A stretch of DNA of 64,000 bases from Fructilactobacillus ixorae (lineage in GTDB: Bacteria > Bacillota > Bacilli > Lactobacillales > Lactobacillaceae), in contig NZ_CP097478.1 of NCBI RefSeq assembly GCF_024029915.1, positions 868,001 through 932,000 of the forward strand. The letters are read 5' to 3'. Positions 18,258 through 27,767 of the stretch are shown one piece after another. Numbering within the stretch: position 1 is the stretch's first letter; each line of letters begins with the position of its first letter. The notes under the pieces were generated by a model that worked only from the letters and a program-made list of their open reading frames with translations, did not search any database and was not told the origin of the DNA. The position numbers were made by a program, and so were the translations under genes.

Positions 18258-19445
18258 TTAGTCGTCGATTTCAGTAACAGTACCGGCACCAACAGTGTGT
18301 CCACCTTCACGAATAGTGAACTTAGTTCCTTTTTCAATGGCAACTGGTTTCGTTAATTCAACGTGGAACGTAACGTTATCACCAGGCATAACCATTTCTT
18401 TGTCCTTGTCTAATTCGATCACACCAGTAACATCAGTAGTGTGGAAGTAGAATTGCGGACGGTAGTTTGAGAAGAATGGAGTGTGACGTCCACCTTCTTC
18501 TTTGGTCATGATGTACACTTCGGCAGTGAACTTTTCGTGAGTCTTAACTGAACCAGGGGCAGCAAGCACCTGTCCACGAACCACTTGGTCACGGTTAACA
18601 CCACGAAGTAAGGCACCAACGTTGTCCCCAGCTTCACCAAGGTCAAGCGTTTTACGGAACATTTCAAGTCCAGTAACCGTCGTCTTAATGATATCAGGAA
18701 CTAACCCAACGATTTCAACTTCGTCACCGACTTTAACAGTACCACGATCGATACGACCTGAAGCAACAGTACCACGACCAGTGATCGTAAATACATCTTC
18801 AATTGGCATCAAGAATGGTTTGTCTTCTTCCCGGTCAGGAGTTGGGATGTACTCGTCAACAGTGTCCATCAACTTCATAATTTGTTCTTGAGCTTCTTTG
18901 TCCCCGTTTAAGGCCTTCAAAGCAGAACCACGAATAACTGGAACGTTGTCACCATCGTAACCGTATTCTGACAGTAGTTCACGAACTTCCATTTCAACTA
19001 AGTCAATCAGTTCGTCATCATCCACCATGTCAGTCTTGTTTAAGAAGACGATAATGTGATCAACTCCAACTTGTTTAGCTAACAAGATGTGTTCACGAGT
19101 TTGTGGCATTGGACCATCAGTTGCGGCAACAACTAAGATTGCACCATCCATTTGAGCAGCACCAGTAATCATGTTTTTAACATAATCGGCGTGTCCAGGA
19201 GCATCGATATGAGCGTAGTGACGCTTTTCAGTTTCGTATTCGATGTGGGCAGTATTAATAGTAATACCACGTTCTTTTTCTTCTGGAGCAGCATCGATAT
19301 CAGAGAAGTCTTCGGCTTTTGCCAACCCTTTTTCTGACAATACTTTTGAAATTGCTGCAGTTAAAGTAGTCTTCCCGTGGTCAATATGGCCAATAGTACC
19401 AATATTAACGTGGGGCTTTGTTCTTTCGTAATGTTCTTTTGCCAT
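18258..19445 (-). CDS. tuf: elongation factor Tu
   Basis: Delivers aminoacyl-tRNA to the ribosome. G1 GHIDHGKTT near residues 19-27, G3 [10 protein letters not shown]4 NKTDMVD, and the three-domain layout ending [10 protein letters not shown] are all present in 395 residues. It is a stand-alone tuf, away from the str operon, as in other lactobacilli. Codon use is highly biased, as expected for one of the most abundant proteins. The site is ATAGGAGGG. Confidence 0.98.
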   Translation of the reverse strand: MAKEHYERTKPHVNIGTIGHIDHGKTTLTAAISKVLSEKGLAKAEDFSDIDAAPEEKERGITINTAHIEYETEKRHYAHIDAPGHADYVKNMITGAAQMDGAILVVAATDGPMPQTREHILLAKQVGVDHIIVFLNKTDMVDDDELIDLVEMEVRELLSEYGYDGDNVPVIRGSALKALNGDKEAQEQIMKLMDTVDEYIPTPDREEDKPFLMPIEDVFTITGRGTVASGRIDRGTVKVGDEVEIVGLVPDIIKTTVTGLEMFRKTLDLGEAGDNVGALLRGVNRDQVVRGQVLAAPGSVKTHEKFTAEVYIMTKEEGGRHTPFFSNYRPQFYFHTTDVTGVIELDKDKEMVMPGDNVTFHVELTKPVAIEKGTKFTIREGGHTVGAGTVTEIDD

Positions 19446-19509
19446 TATGAAACCCTCCTATGATTTTCGTAAGACGTCCTTTGATAAACACCAAAGTATC
19501 TTTACACCT

Positions 19510-19515
19510 ATTATA
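19510..19515 (-). promoter_or_regulatory. -10 element of tuf
   Basis: TATAAT on the minus strand, 65 bp upstream of the tuf start; the -35 (TTTATC, 16-bp spacer) is weak. Confidence 0.45.
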
Positions 19516-19598
19516 CAACATTATAGGAAAAGATAAAGGGTATTCCCTCAAAGAATTCACTATCATATTATATCCACTGTGCCTTAATTTGTAAACAC

Positions 19599-20498
19599 TT
19601 ACGCTTCTTTTTCACTAATTAATCCTGCCATTAATTTTTCAATTAACGTGAGCCAATTGGTTACTGATGGCTTGGCTGATTCGAGTGGTTCGCCCTGGCT
19701 TTGCCGTTCCAACTGCTCTAACCATAGTTTGGGATCCGTCATGATTCGATCCAGAAATGGGTATAAGTTTTGCAGTTCAACCTGCATCAAGCTCATCAGT
19801 TGCGTTTGCTTAATCGGGTCCACTTGTCCGTACTTCGCGGTGACTAATCGTTGTAGTTGTTGATAAGCAGTTGTTTCGGTAACTTCTGCTAACTGATCAG
19901 GTTGGACGGTGTAGGTTTGCTGGTCAATCCACAGCAACGACACCGGGGTCTTAATCCGTAACCGCATTAAGTTATTCAGCAATTGTAATCGCCAAATTGG
20001 ATGGACATCAGGATCCTGTAGGTTAGTAACCGTCGCGGCTACATAGTTAGCTAGCGGGAGATGTTCGGCCTGTGCAATGATGGCCTGTTGTGCTTGAGGA
20101 GTAAAGGCTCCCAAGTGTTTAAACTGGCGTTCCCCTGCTTCGTCTAAATTAGTGCCCGTCGTTTCGGCCGTCTGAAGCTTGGTTCGTGCTGCTTCAGTTT
20201 GCGCGGCCGGTAACTGCGCTAGCAGAATGTGCAGTTCGACAAACCGCCGATTGGCTAGCAAGACGTCCGTTAACAGCCCCAACTGCTGGGTCACGAAAAA
20301 AGCAAAATGTTCATCAACTAACCGATTGGCTTCGATAATTTGGTGCTGACCGAGGAAACTATGCGCTAAGGGCGCTAACACAGCTTCATCGTCACTTTCA
20401 TCATACAACCTAAGCAGCGTTGGCGTGGCGTTCGCGTAGTGACCAGCACTAACTTGAGCTTGAGCCGTTTGTAGTTGTTTTCGTTGTTGGTCGTTCAT
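19599..20498 (-). CDS. helical-repeat (TPR-like) protein of unknown function
   Basis: A 299-residue, mostly helical, Q- and L-rich soluble protein. The N-terminal section has TPR-like periodicity (AQAQVSAGHYANATPTLLRL, then VLAPLAHSFLGQHQIIEANR). No catalytic motif is seen. ATG 20498 is chosen for its AAAGGAG site; an upstream ATG would add 22 hydrophobic residues and overlap the rnjB-like gene's end region. The gene sits directly downstream of the RNase J2-like gene with a 70-bp gap, so they may be cotranscribed; a role with J2 is only a guess. Confidence 0.7.
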   Translation of the reverse strand: MNDQQRKQLQTAQAQVSAGHYANATPTLLRLYDESDDEAVLAPLAHSFLGQHQIIEANRLVDEHFAFFVTQQLGLLTDVLLANRRFVELHILLAQLPAAQTEAARTKLQTAETTGTNLDEAGERQFKHLGAFTPQAQQAIIAQAEHLPLANYVAATVTNLQDPDVHPIWRLQLLNNLMRLRIKTPVSLLWIDQQTYTVQPDQLAEVTETTAYQQLQRLVTAKYGQVDPIKQTQLMSLMQVELQNLYPFLDRIMTDPKLWLEQLERQSQGEPLESAKPSVTNWLTLIEKLMAGLISEKEA

Positions 20499-20567
20499 GA
20501 CTGGTTCTCCTTTCGCTCCTAACCCGAAAAACAAGAAAAGAACTGGGCACGCCCAATTCTTCACGAT

Positions 20568-22274
20568 TTATTTCTTCTTTTTGTTTTTAGAGCGCCGGTG
20601 GTGTTGGTTAACTTCCATGATTACCGGAAGAATCACCGGCCGCCGATCCGTTTTCTTGTATAGAAACGAGCTGAGCTTTTCACGCACATCCTGTTTCAAA
20701 AAGCCCCAATCAAAGTCTTGATTGTCAAGGTTGCTCCGCACCGCTTTTTCGACTACCTCCGAAGCTTCATTAAGCAAGGTCTGGTTCGAATTCGCGTAAA
20801 TAAAGCCGCGTGAGGTGACCTTTGGTTTTTCGACAATTAGCTTCTTCTTTCGATCGATTGTGACAACCGCAATGAAGACCCCATCTTGGGCGAGCACGCT
20901 TCGATCGCGCAACACAATGTTACCAATGTCACCCACCCCAATGCCATCAATCATGGTGTCGGAAGCAGGAACGGCTTGGGCTAACTGCATCCCCTTCTCG
21001 TCAAACTCAATTACATCACCCTTGGCCGGAATGATTACCCGATCGGCGGGCATTCCAGTTGCATAAACGGCTTCTGCCGCTGCCTGAAGTTGCCGATACT
21101 CCCCTTGCACCGGAATAAAGTAGTTTGGATGCGTCAAACTAGTCATCATTTGGATATCACTTCGCGTTGCGTCACTAGCAAGGTTTAGACTGTCACTAAT
21201 GCTGGTTACCGTAGCATCATCTTGATAAATTAAGTCGCGGGTCCGAGCCCACTCGTTATCCATTGATCGGAATGGGGTGGTCGCTAGGAGCACCAGGTCC
21301 CCACTCTGAATTTGCACGCGTGGATTACGTTGACTGGCCATGTCAGCTAGGGAACGCATTGCCTCGCCCGGTTGACCAATGTGCAAAATGATAACGTCCT
21401 CAGGCGCTAACTGGTTTAACTCTTTTTCAGATTGAATAAAAAGGTTTGGATCCGGATTTTTCACTTTATCAGTTGCAAGGGCCGTTTCTAAGATTGACTT
21501 TGATTTGTCATTTGCAAAGAAAATTTTTCGCCCTGTCGTTGCAGCGGCGTTGATGATTTCTTGCAGCCGAAGTAAGTGATCCGCTAAACAGGTAACAATA
21601 ATCCGACTGGCTTGAAAATCAAACACATCGATTAGATAATCTTGAACCTGTTGTTCCTCGGCCACCGTTCCGTGATCCTCAGCGTTCCGGGAATCACACA
21701 GTAAGGCCAAGACTTTATGTTTCCCGACGGCGGCAATTGCCGAATAATCGGCCCGGTATTCTGCAGGCACCGTTTGATCAAACTTGAAATCTCCGGAATA
21801 AACCACACTCCCAAGCTTCGTTTGGATTGCAATTCCGACCGCATCCGGAATTGAGTGGGTTACGCTAAAGAAACTCACCGTCCCATCATCAAACACAATT
21901 TCACTGCTGTCACTAATGATATGAAAATCGTGAAAATGTTTTGCTTGCTTATTTTTAGCTACTAATTGTTCGGCCAATTTAATGGTTAACTCAGTTCCAA
22001 ACACCGGCACGTCAAATTCGCTCAGCAAATATGGTAACGAGCCAATTGAATCTAGCTGTCCCGAGGTTAAAAAGACCCCCACAATTTTGTCTTGATTTTC
22101 CCGTAAGTAGGTAAAATCTGGAATCACGTAGTCCACTCCGAGCATTTCATCCAGGGGAAACTTGGATCCACAATCTAAGATAAAAATACTACTGTTGTTA
22201 ATTTCAACCGCAAAGAGATCCTTCCCCTCTTCACGCACTCCACCAAGTGGAATAATTTTGACGTTTTTTTTCAT
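20568..22274 (-). CDS. rnjB: RNase J2-like protein, metal-binding site degenerate
   Basis: 568 residues, aligned along its length with RNase J1 of this window: metallo-beta-lactamase core, beta-CASP domain and C-terminal dimer domain, ending in a basic tail. In RNase J1 the metal site is HGHEDH; here the matching segment is SGQLDS. J1's HTSGHG is NLASDA here, and PIHGEYR is PVQGEYR. So nearly all metal ligands are lost, although GDFKFD is kept. It probably acts as a structural partner of RNase J1 in a J1/J2 complex rather than as an active nuclease (J2 of B. subtilis is known to be the weak partner). The 568-residue length argues against ordinary gene decay. Confidence 0.9.
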   Translation of the reverse strand: MKKNVKIIPLGGVREEGKDLFAVEINNSSIFILDCGSKFPLDEMLGVDYVIPDFTYLRENQDKIVGVFLTSGQLDSIGSLPYLLSEFDVPVFGTELTIKLAEQLVAKNKQAKHFHDFHIISDSSEIVFDDGTVSFFSVTHSIPDAVGIAIQTKLGSVVYSGDFKFDQTVPAEYRADYSAIAAVGKHKVLALLCDSRNAEDHGTVAEEQQVQDYLIDVFDFQASRIIVTCLADHLLRLQEIINAAATTGRKIFFANDKSKSILETALATDKVKNPDPNLFIQSEKELNQLAPEDVIILHIGQPGEAMRSLADMASQRNPRVQIQSGDLVLLATTPFRSMDNEWARTRDLIYQDDATVTSISDSLNLASDATRSDIQMMTSLTHPNYFIPVQGEYRQLQAAAEAVYATGMPADRVIIPAKGDVIEFDEKGMQLAQAVPASDTMIDGIGVGDIGNIVLRDRSVLAQDGVFIAVVTIDRKKKLIVEKPKVTSRGFIYANSNQTLLNEASEVVEKAVRSNLDNQDFDWGFLKQDVREKLSSFLYKKTDRRPVILPVIMEVNQHHRRSKNKKKK

Positions 22275-22387
22275 TATCTGTACACCTCAAATTACTAGTT
22301 TCATTTCTTTTCAGAAGCACCTGCTTCTAGCCGTCCCTAGTCTAACTAGTAATCAGTGTAACATACTTAAAGAAAATTAGGCAGAAA

Positions 22388-22420
22388 AAAAGAGTTCCGC
22401 ACCTGGTGCGCAACCCTTTT
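22388..22420 (-). terminator. terminator after rpsO
   Basis: On the minus strand AAAAG-GGTTGCGCACC pairs with GGTGCGGAAC-CTTTT, with mismatches, followed by a T-run. Confidence 0.75.
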
Positions 22421-22431
22421 CTTGTCGAATC

Positions 22432-22701
22432 TTAACGACGAAGACCCAGACTCTTAATTAACTCTCGGTAACTTTGCACGTCTTTCTTCCGTAGGTAACC
22501 AAGGAGGTTCCGCCGGTGACCAATCTTTTTCATCAAGCCCCGTTGGGAATGAAAATCCTTCTTGTGGGTCTTCATGTGGTCGTTGATTTCGTTAATGTCA
22601 GCAGTTAAAACTGCAATTTGAACTTCCGTCGAACCAGTATCGCCATCGTGCTTAGCGTACTTGTTAATGATTTCTGTCTTTTGTTCCTTAGTTAAAGCCA
22701 T
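22432..22701 (-). CDS. rpsO: 30S ribosomal protein S15
   Basis: 89-residue 16S rRNA central-domain binder, with the conserved [22 protein letters not shown] and [10 protein letters not shown] segments. Start ATG 22701 (MALTKEQK) is the family start; an ATG four codons upstream has poorer spacing to the AAAGGTGG site. Confidence 0.98.
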   Translation of the reverse strand: MALTKEQKTEIINKYAKHDGDTGSTEVQIAVLTADINEINDHMKTHKKDFHSQRGLMKKIGHRRNLLGYLRKKDVQSYRELIKSLGLRR

Positions 22702-22787
22702 CTTATTTTCCACCTTTCTATGCTCTCATCCCTTATTCTGAGTGTTACGTCAGTGACTCGTAAAACTAAGAATAAGTTCCAGACACC

Positions 22788-22816
22788 ACTATACACTCTT
22801 TTGCAAGCTAAAACAA
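22788..22816 (-). promoter_or_regulatory. rpsO promoter
   Basis: TTGTTT, a 17-bp spacer and TATAGT on the minus strand. Confidence 0.65.
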
Positions 22817-22844
22817 CCCTGACATTAGTTAGTCAACGCGGGTA

Positions 22845-22873
22845 TTGCATTTATACTGGCTTTTTTGTATAAT
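22845..22873 (+). promoter_or_regulatory. rpsT promoter
   Basis: TTGCAT, a 17-bp spacer and a consensus TATAAT, divergent from the rpsO promoter about 30 bp away. Confidence 0.8.
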
Positions 22874-22932
22874 TAGGCTTGTTAAACTGTGAAATAGATG
22901 AGCTTATTTCACTAAGTGGAGGTGAATAAAAC

Positions 22933-23190
22933 ATGCCAGTTATTAAATCAGCAATCGAACGGATGAAAACCAACGAAATTGCACGGAAACGCAACGCTTC
23001 TGAAAAGAACGAAATGCGTAGTGCCATCAAAAAGTTTGAAAAAGCGAGCGTCAATAATGCTGAAGACATCGACAGCCTTTACAGAAAGGCAATCGCTGCC
23101 ATTGACCACACTAAATCCAAAGGTTTGATCAAGGCTAACAACGCTAACCGGAAAAAAGCACACTTGGCTCGGGTTAAAAACGCTTTATAA
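22933..23190 (+). CDS. rpsT: 30S ribosomal protein S20
   Basis: 85-residue basic helical protein with the family N-terminus (MPVIKSAIERMKTNEIARKR) and the C-terminal LIKANNANRKKAHLAR. It has a strong site (AGTGGAGGTG) and a leader of about 55 nt. It is monocistronic, divergent from rpsO and convergent with holA, with which it shares a terminator. Confidence 0.97.
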   Translation: MPVIKSAIERMKTNEIARKRNASEKNEMRSAIKKFEKASVNNAEDIDSLYRKAIAAIDHTKSKGLIKANNANRKKAHLARVKNAL

Positions 23191-23192
23191 AC

Positions 23193-23226
23193 AAAAAACA
23201 CTTAGCAAACTTGCTAAGTGTTTTTT
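23193..23226. terminator. shared bidirectional terminator of rpsT and holA
   Basis: A perfect 16-bp stem AAAAAACACTTAGCAA/TTGCTAAGTGTTTTTT with a 2-base loop. Its right arm contains the last codons of holA. Confidence 0.92.
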
Positions 23227-24248
23227 TTCGCCTTTGTTTGACTAAAACGAATTGCAAACATTTCAAAGAGCAGCTCTGGATTAGCCGAGCTGCTTTTTAG
23301 TTGGTGCTCAATGGCAACCAACGCGAGGTACGCTTGTTCCAAATACTTCCGGGTAAACCGATTAAGTAACCGTTCGGCCAGTTTAATTCGATATGGATGG
23401 ACCTTTAATTTCTGCGCCATCATACTCTGGCTCTGTCCTTGACCTCGCAAAATCTTAACCTGTAGTAACAACCGAAATTGGCCCTCCAAAATGGCATTAA
23501 TTTTTAAAGGCTCCTCACGTTGGGTTACCAAATCGTGGTAAAACTGAATGGCCGCGTTGGTTTTACCAGCTAATAGGTCGTTCACGAGTTCGAACACATT
23601 TTGCATCATGGACTTTGGAACCAACTGATCCACAACCGTCGCGGTAATGGTCCGCTCATCCTGGCAAAAGAGCAGTAATTTCTGGAGCTCATTCATAATC
23701 TGAGCTAAGTCCCCCTGCGTTCGGGCTAACAACTCCGTGAGGGCATCAGGCTCAATTTGATACTGCTGCTTTTCGATAAACTGTTGGACAAACTGCGTTG
23801 TTTCACGCTCAGAAACCGCGTTTAAATCAATGACGGTGGCACTTTTCTTGAGTTGCTTAACCACCTTTTTCCGGTTATCAATTTTTTCGTAGGGAGCAAA
23901 AATCACCAACACCGTCTCCGCTGGTTGCGCCTGCAGGTACTTAATTAGCTCATCAACATCGTGTTTCCCGCTCATCTTTGGCTTAGCGCCCGTCAAAAAC
24001 GTAGCGTTCTGCATAACGACCACCCGCCGGTCACCAAAAAAAGGCACCGACCAGGCATCATTCAAAGCCACGGCTAGGGGCGTTTCCTCTAAATCATACG
24101 TAGCATAGTTCATCGTTCGTTCTGCTTCTGGGATGAGTTGTTGCACTTGATGCATAATTCGGCTTTCCCAATACTCATTTCTGCCTAGCACTAGATACAC
24201 CGGCTGGGGCTTTTGACTAATTTGTTCAATTGCTTGGTTCACTGCCAT
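23214..24248 (-). CDS. holA: DNA polymerase III delta subunit
   Basis: Clamp-loader wrench subunit that opens the sliding clamp. 344 residues, AAA+-like domains without a Walker A, with the family start PVYLVLGRNEYW and segments AWSVPFFGDRRVVVMQNA and YKVHPYRIKLAERL-like helices (here LKVHPYRIKLAERLL). I chose ATG 24248 (MAVNQAIEQI), which overlaps the comEC 3' end; an upstream start would add 18 uncharacteristic residues. comEC-holA linkage is standard in Firmicutes. Its last codons form the terminator stem. Confidence 0.95.
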   Translation of the reverse strand: MAVNQAIEQISQKPQPVYLVLGRNEYWESRIMHQVQQLIPEAERTMNYATYDLEETPLAVALNDAWSVPFFGDRRVVVMQNATFLTGAKPKMSGKHDVDELIKYLQAQPAETVLVIFAPYEKIDNRKKVVKQLKKSATVIDLNAVSERETTQFVQQFIEKQQYQIEPDALTELLARTQGDLAQIMNELQKLLLFCQDERTITATVVDQLVPKSMMQNVFELVNDLLAGKTNAAIQFYHDLVTQREEPLKINAILEGQFRLLLQVKILRGQGQSQSMMAQKLKVHPYRIKLAERLLNRFTRKYLEQAYLALVAIEHQLKSSSANPELLFEMFAIRFSQTKAKKNT

Positions 24249-26457
24249 GCTGGATGTCCTTCCACTTTGTTTCAAATTTCGGTCGGAATGCAAACCAACC
24301 ATACCGATACCGAATCATTCCGGCCGTCTGGGTACTGATCAGCTGGACATGATGTCGCTTCATGGTTACCAACGTTTCCTGATTAGGATGCCCATATCGA
24401 TTTTGCCGACCGGCGGAAATAATTCCCACCTGTGGTGCCAATTTCGCAATAAACCGGTCATCAGAAGCCGTCTTGCTACCATGATGTCCTAATTTTAACA
24501 CGTTCGCCCGAAGTTGCGGCTCGTGCTGGAGAAGCTCCCGTTCCTCCGCTTTGGGTAAATCACCCGTAAATAACCACGTTCGGCCACCCATTTGCCCCCA
24601 GAGAACCATTGAATCTTGATTTTCTCCTAACCCCGGATGAAACGGATGAAGAATCCGGAGGTGGGTTCCGGGGACAATCTGACCGGCCTTAACTCCGATT
24701 AACTGGGTGTTGTGAAGCTCAGGACGAATTTTATGCATAAAATGCTGGTTGCGATCCATCCCCCACGGAATTAACACACGTTTTACCTTCATGGTTTTTA
24801 AAAAACAGGTTAGATCCCCAATGTGGTCGGCATCCTGATGGCTCAAACAAAGATTATCAAGCTGACTAATCCCCTGACTTTTTAAATAGGGAATCGTCAT
24901 CGTCGGGGCCAGGTGGATTGTTGGTTGTCCCTGCCGGGCAAAAAAATTGGGGTTGCCCCCGGTATCAATTAGCGTCACAGTCCGATTGAGGGGCTCACGA
25001 ACTAAGATACTGTCGCCCTGGCCGACGTCAAAGAAGCTCACTTCCCCATTCAAAGGATAATGAATGATTAAAAAACTCACACCATAGAGTACTAAAAGCC
25101 AGCTTAGGCGTTTCCACGTCCAGGATTCAATCAATAACAACGTCGTACCCACTAACAACAAGACCAGAAACCACGGTGGTTGTCCGAACGGCAACCCGCC
25201 TGGTAGACTAGCAACTTGATCGGTAACCTGCGTCAACCACCGCAACAATGGCTCCGTCCCCCAAATCGGGACTTTGAAGATTAAATAGCAGAGATAATTG
25301 CTGATGATTAACGGAAAAATCCCAATCGTAAAGAACGGCACGACGACTAAATTAGCAATAATTGATAGCCAATGCCACTCGAAGAAATAAGCTAATAACA
25401 GCGGTAGACTAACTAAGTTTAACATGACCGTTTTCAGCACATTGGTAGTTCCTTGACAATAGAAAATGGTAAATGACAACAAAAAAGAGAGCTGAAAGCC
25501 AAGTTGACCAATCAGCCATGGGTTAACCAGCACACAAATCATCAGTGCAAAGGCCCAATAATCAAGACCGCTACGCGACCAGTTTCCTAGCTTGGCCCAG
25601 TAACGTTGTTCAACCATTAGAATGACTCGAACTAGGCCGATGGCTCCGCCGGCCACCCCTGCATACAGGGGGAGCAATAACATCGCCCCAAGTTCCGCAT
25701 GTGCTTTGCGCATGCGAACCACCGTTGCCAGAAAGAACCACAGGTTAAGTAATACATAAACATGTAACCCGGCAATACTAAATAAATGAATCAAATTTAA
25801 GCGTTTAAATCCCGTGCTGGTAGCTTGAAAGTCCGCGGTCCGCACGCCAAACAGGAGGCTTTGGACATACACGCGTAACTGGGGCGGAAGTTGGTTGGTC
25901 CGGCGTAACTCGTGCGCCCGCCCCTCATGAAACCAGGCCGCTATCGTCGGTGGGCGCATCCGCTGAACCGCTGCAACTTTTGTGATCCGGAGGTCCCCGC
26001 TAAGTCCGTGACCCCGGGCAAAGGACTGGGTATCAAAGGCTGCCCAGTTAGAAGCCGGTTGATTGGGCGTCAAACTTCCTTGGACACGAAGCCGCACGCA
26101 ATGATGCAGGCGTTCGCCTTGATTAATGAGCGGTTGCCCATGAAATGAGACCCGCTGGTGACTTTCCAACTGTCCGCTTCCGTGCATACTCGTCTTCGTA
26201 TTAACCACCTGGTCCGGCAGTACCACTAAATCCCACGTTTGAACCTGATTGCCTGCTTGCGCAATCGCACGTTCATTCACCTGAACAACGTGTTGGGTAT
26301 GCCACCCCACGGTAATTGGAAGCACCAGACTAATTAGATTTAAAATTAAAAACCGGCGGAGCTGGAGCCGCCACAAGCGAATTAACCACAACCCGGTCAG
26401 CAAACTGCCACTCCACCCGTCGACCAGCAGTGTCCACAAAACAAGGGCCCACAACAC
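24226..26457 (-). CDS. comEC: DNA uptake channel protein ComEC/Rec2
   Basis: Polytopic channel proposed to carry single-stranded DNA across the membrane during transformation. The hydrophobic N-terminus, an extracellular OB/DUF4131 region (about 60-180), the ComEC membrane core (about 200-460, with LFSIAGLHVY) and a C-terminal metallo-beta-lactamase domain with an intact LSHQDADHIGD motif (about 540) are present. 743 residues is full length. The start is uncertain: GTG 26457 is the first usual codon, but the frame reads protein-like (RRNFGVFPAV) a few codons upstream with no usual start. Confidence 0.95.
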   Translation of the reverse strand: MLWALVLWTLLVDGWSGSLLTGLWLIRLWRLQLRRFLILNLISLVLPITVGWHTQHVVQVNERAIAQAGNQVQTWDLVVLPDQVVNTKTSMHGSGQLESHQRVSFHGQPLINQGERLHHCVRLRVQGSLTPNQPASNWAAFDTQSFARGHGLSGDLRITKVAAVQRMRPPTIAAWFHEGRAHELRRTNQLPPQLRVYVQSLLFGVRTADFQATSTGFKRLNLIHLFSIAGLHVYVLLNLWFFLATVVRMRKAHAELGAMLLLPLYAGVAGGAIGLVRVILMVEQRYWAKLGNWSRSGLDYWAFALMICVLVNPWLIGQLGFQLSFLLSFTIFYCQGTTNVLKTVMLNLVSLPLLLAYFFEWHWLSIIANLVVVPFFTIGIFPLIISNYLCYLIFKVPIWGTEPLLRWLTQVTDQVASLPGGLPFGQPPWFLVLLLVGTTLLLIESWTWKRLSWLLVLYGVSFLIIHYPLNGEVSFFDVGQGDSILVREPLNRTVTLIDTGGNPNFFARQGQPTIHLAPTMTIPYLKSQGISQLDNLCLSHQDADHIGDLTCFLKTMKVKRVLIPWGMDRNQHFMHKIRPELHNTQLIGVKAGQIVPGTHLRILHPFHPGLGENQDSMVLWGQMGGRTWLFTGDLPKAEERELLQHEPQLRANVLKLGHHGSKTASDDRFIAKLAPQVGIISAGRQNRYGHPNQETLVTMKRHHVQLISTQTAGMIRYRYGWFAFRPKFETKWKDIQHGSEPSN

Positions 26458-26489
26458 AGCCGGAAAAACTCCAAAGTTTCGTCTAATCG

Positions 26490-26972
26490 TTACTCAATGG
26501 AAAGATAATCAGCAAACGGTAGATCAGCAACCCGTTGGGGATCAAGAGTGATTTTTTTCACCTCAACGGCTTCTTGTTGTAATAGTTGTTCCGCATATGC
26601 ATTATTGTGATATTCGCGCAGATACTTAATCTTTTTAATCCCCGCTTGCAATAACATCTTTGTACACTGTAAACAGGGAAAATCAGTTACATAAATTTCC
26701 GCGTGATCGGTGGATTCTCCAAACTTCGCACACTGCAATACGGCATTCATTTCTGCATGAATGGTTCGTTCACAATGACCGTTCACGAGGTAACAGCCCA
26801 CCTCAGTACAGTGGTCGGCTCCAGACACTGAGCCATTGTAACCACAGGCAATTACGCGCTTATTGCGGACTAAGACCGCCCCCACTGACAACCGTTCACA
26901 AGTACTCCGACTGGAGATTAAAATTGCTTGCAGCATGAAATATTGATCCCACGGAATTCTCTTTTTAGCCAT
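26490..26972 (-). CDS. comEB: ComEB/dCMP deaminase-family protein
   Basis: 160-residue zinc-dependent deoxycytidylate deaminase. HAEMNAV (H72, E74) and PCLQC (C100, C103) form the zinc site, and the CGYNGSVSGADHC loop is typical. It would deaminate dCMP to dUMP for dTTP supply. ATG 26972 has better spacing to the GGGAGGGG site than the ATG two codons before. It lies between comEA and comEC as in B. subtilis, though the deaminase itself is not needed for uptake there. Confidence 0.95.
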   Translation of the reverse strand: MAKKRIPWDQYFMLQAILISSRSTCERLSVGAVLVRNKRVIACGYNGSVSGADHCTEVGCYLVNGHCERTIHAEMNAVLQCAKFGESTDHAEIYVTDFPCLQCTKMLLQAGIKKIKYLREYHNNAYAEQLLQQEAVEVKKITLDPQRVADLPFADYLSIE

Positions 26973-27032
26973 GTGCATTCCCCTCCCAATTAGAATGCTT
27001 TCAGTATAGCAGGAAAACTCCTCACGTGATAC

Positions 27033-27698
27033 TTAAACCGTTAACGAACTTGCCAGTTGAGTAACCGTCTTGGCTCCAAAGCCCGGGACGTTTTTTAGCT
27101 CATCCACGGTTTTAAAATTCCCCGTTTGTTGCCGGTAGGCCACAATTTTTTCGGCTTTTTTCGCCCCAATTCCAGAAACGCTTTGTAATTGGGTAGCATC
27201 CGCTTGATTTAAATTAACCTTTCGGTCGCTCGTCGGTCCTGCCGGTGAAGCGGACTGCTCGTTTGGACCCATCGGTGGTTTCTCTCCTTGGTTTGGAACG
27301 TAGAGAATTGATTGGTCAGTGGCCTTTTGCGCCAGGTTAACCTGGTTTGCATCCGCACTCGGTAAAAAACCGCCGGCTAACCGAATCACCTGATCAACCC
27401 GGGTATTGGTAGCAACGGTATAAACTCCGGGTTGCTTGACCGCTCCTTTCACGTCAACAACTACCCGATCAGGTGCCTTATTTTTAGAACTCGAACTGGA
27501 CCTAGGCTTGGTCTGGTTCGGTTTTACGGTGGCGGGTTCAAGCTTTTGCGCGGCTTTCACTGCCACTGGGGGTGCTACTGCTGACTGGAACCACCAAGCG
27601 CCCCCAATTCCAATGATTATCAAACTGATCAGCCCTCCAATTAGGCCAATTTTCCACTTACCTGCTAATGCTTCCCAACTTGTTCTGATCCTTTCCAT
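27033..27698 (-). CDS. comEA: competence DNA receptor ComEA
   Basis: 221-residue membrane-anchored dsDNA-binding protein. One membrane helix (about 17-36), a linker rich in S/K/P, an SLBB domain (about 75-135, VDVKGAVKQPGVYTV) and a C-terminal helix-hairpin-helix domain (VNLNQADATQLQSVSGIGAK). Together with intact comEB and comEC this gives the DNA-receptor/channel part of a competence system; whether the pilus genes exist cannot be seen here. Confidence 0.95.
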   Translation of the reverse strand: MERIRTSWEALAGKWKIGLIGGLISLIIIGIGGAWWFQSAVAPPVAVKAAQKLEPATVKPNQTKPRSSSSSKNKAPDRVVVDVKGAVKQPGVYTVATNTRVDQVIRLAGGFLPSADANQVNLAQKATDQSILYVPNQGEKPPMGPNEQSASPAGPTSDRKVNLNQADATQLQSVSGIGAKKAEKIVAYRQQTGNFKTVDELKNVPGFGAKTVTQLASSLTV

Positions 27699-27729
27699 TG
27701 TTCCACCCCTTTCTCCTCGTTAAATACGC

Positions 27730-27765
27730 AAAAAAGCTGAATTCCAATTACGGAATTCAGCTTTT
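27730..27765 (-). terminator. terminator after the SepM-like gene
   Basis: A 14-bp stem AAAAGCTGAATTCC/GGAATTCAGCTTTT with a 6-base loop and a T-run on the minus strand; separates this operon from comEA. Confidence 0.9.
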
Positions 27766-27767
27766 AG

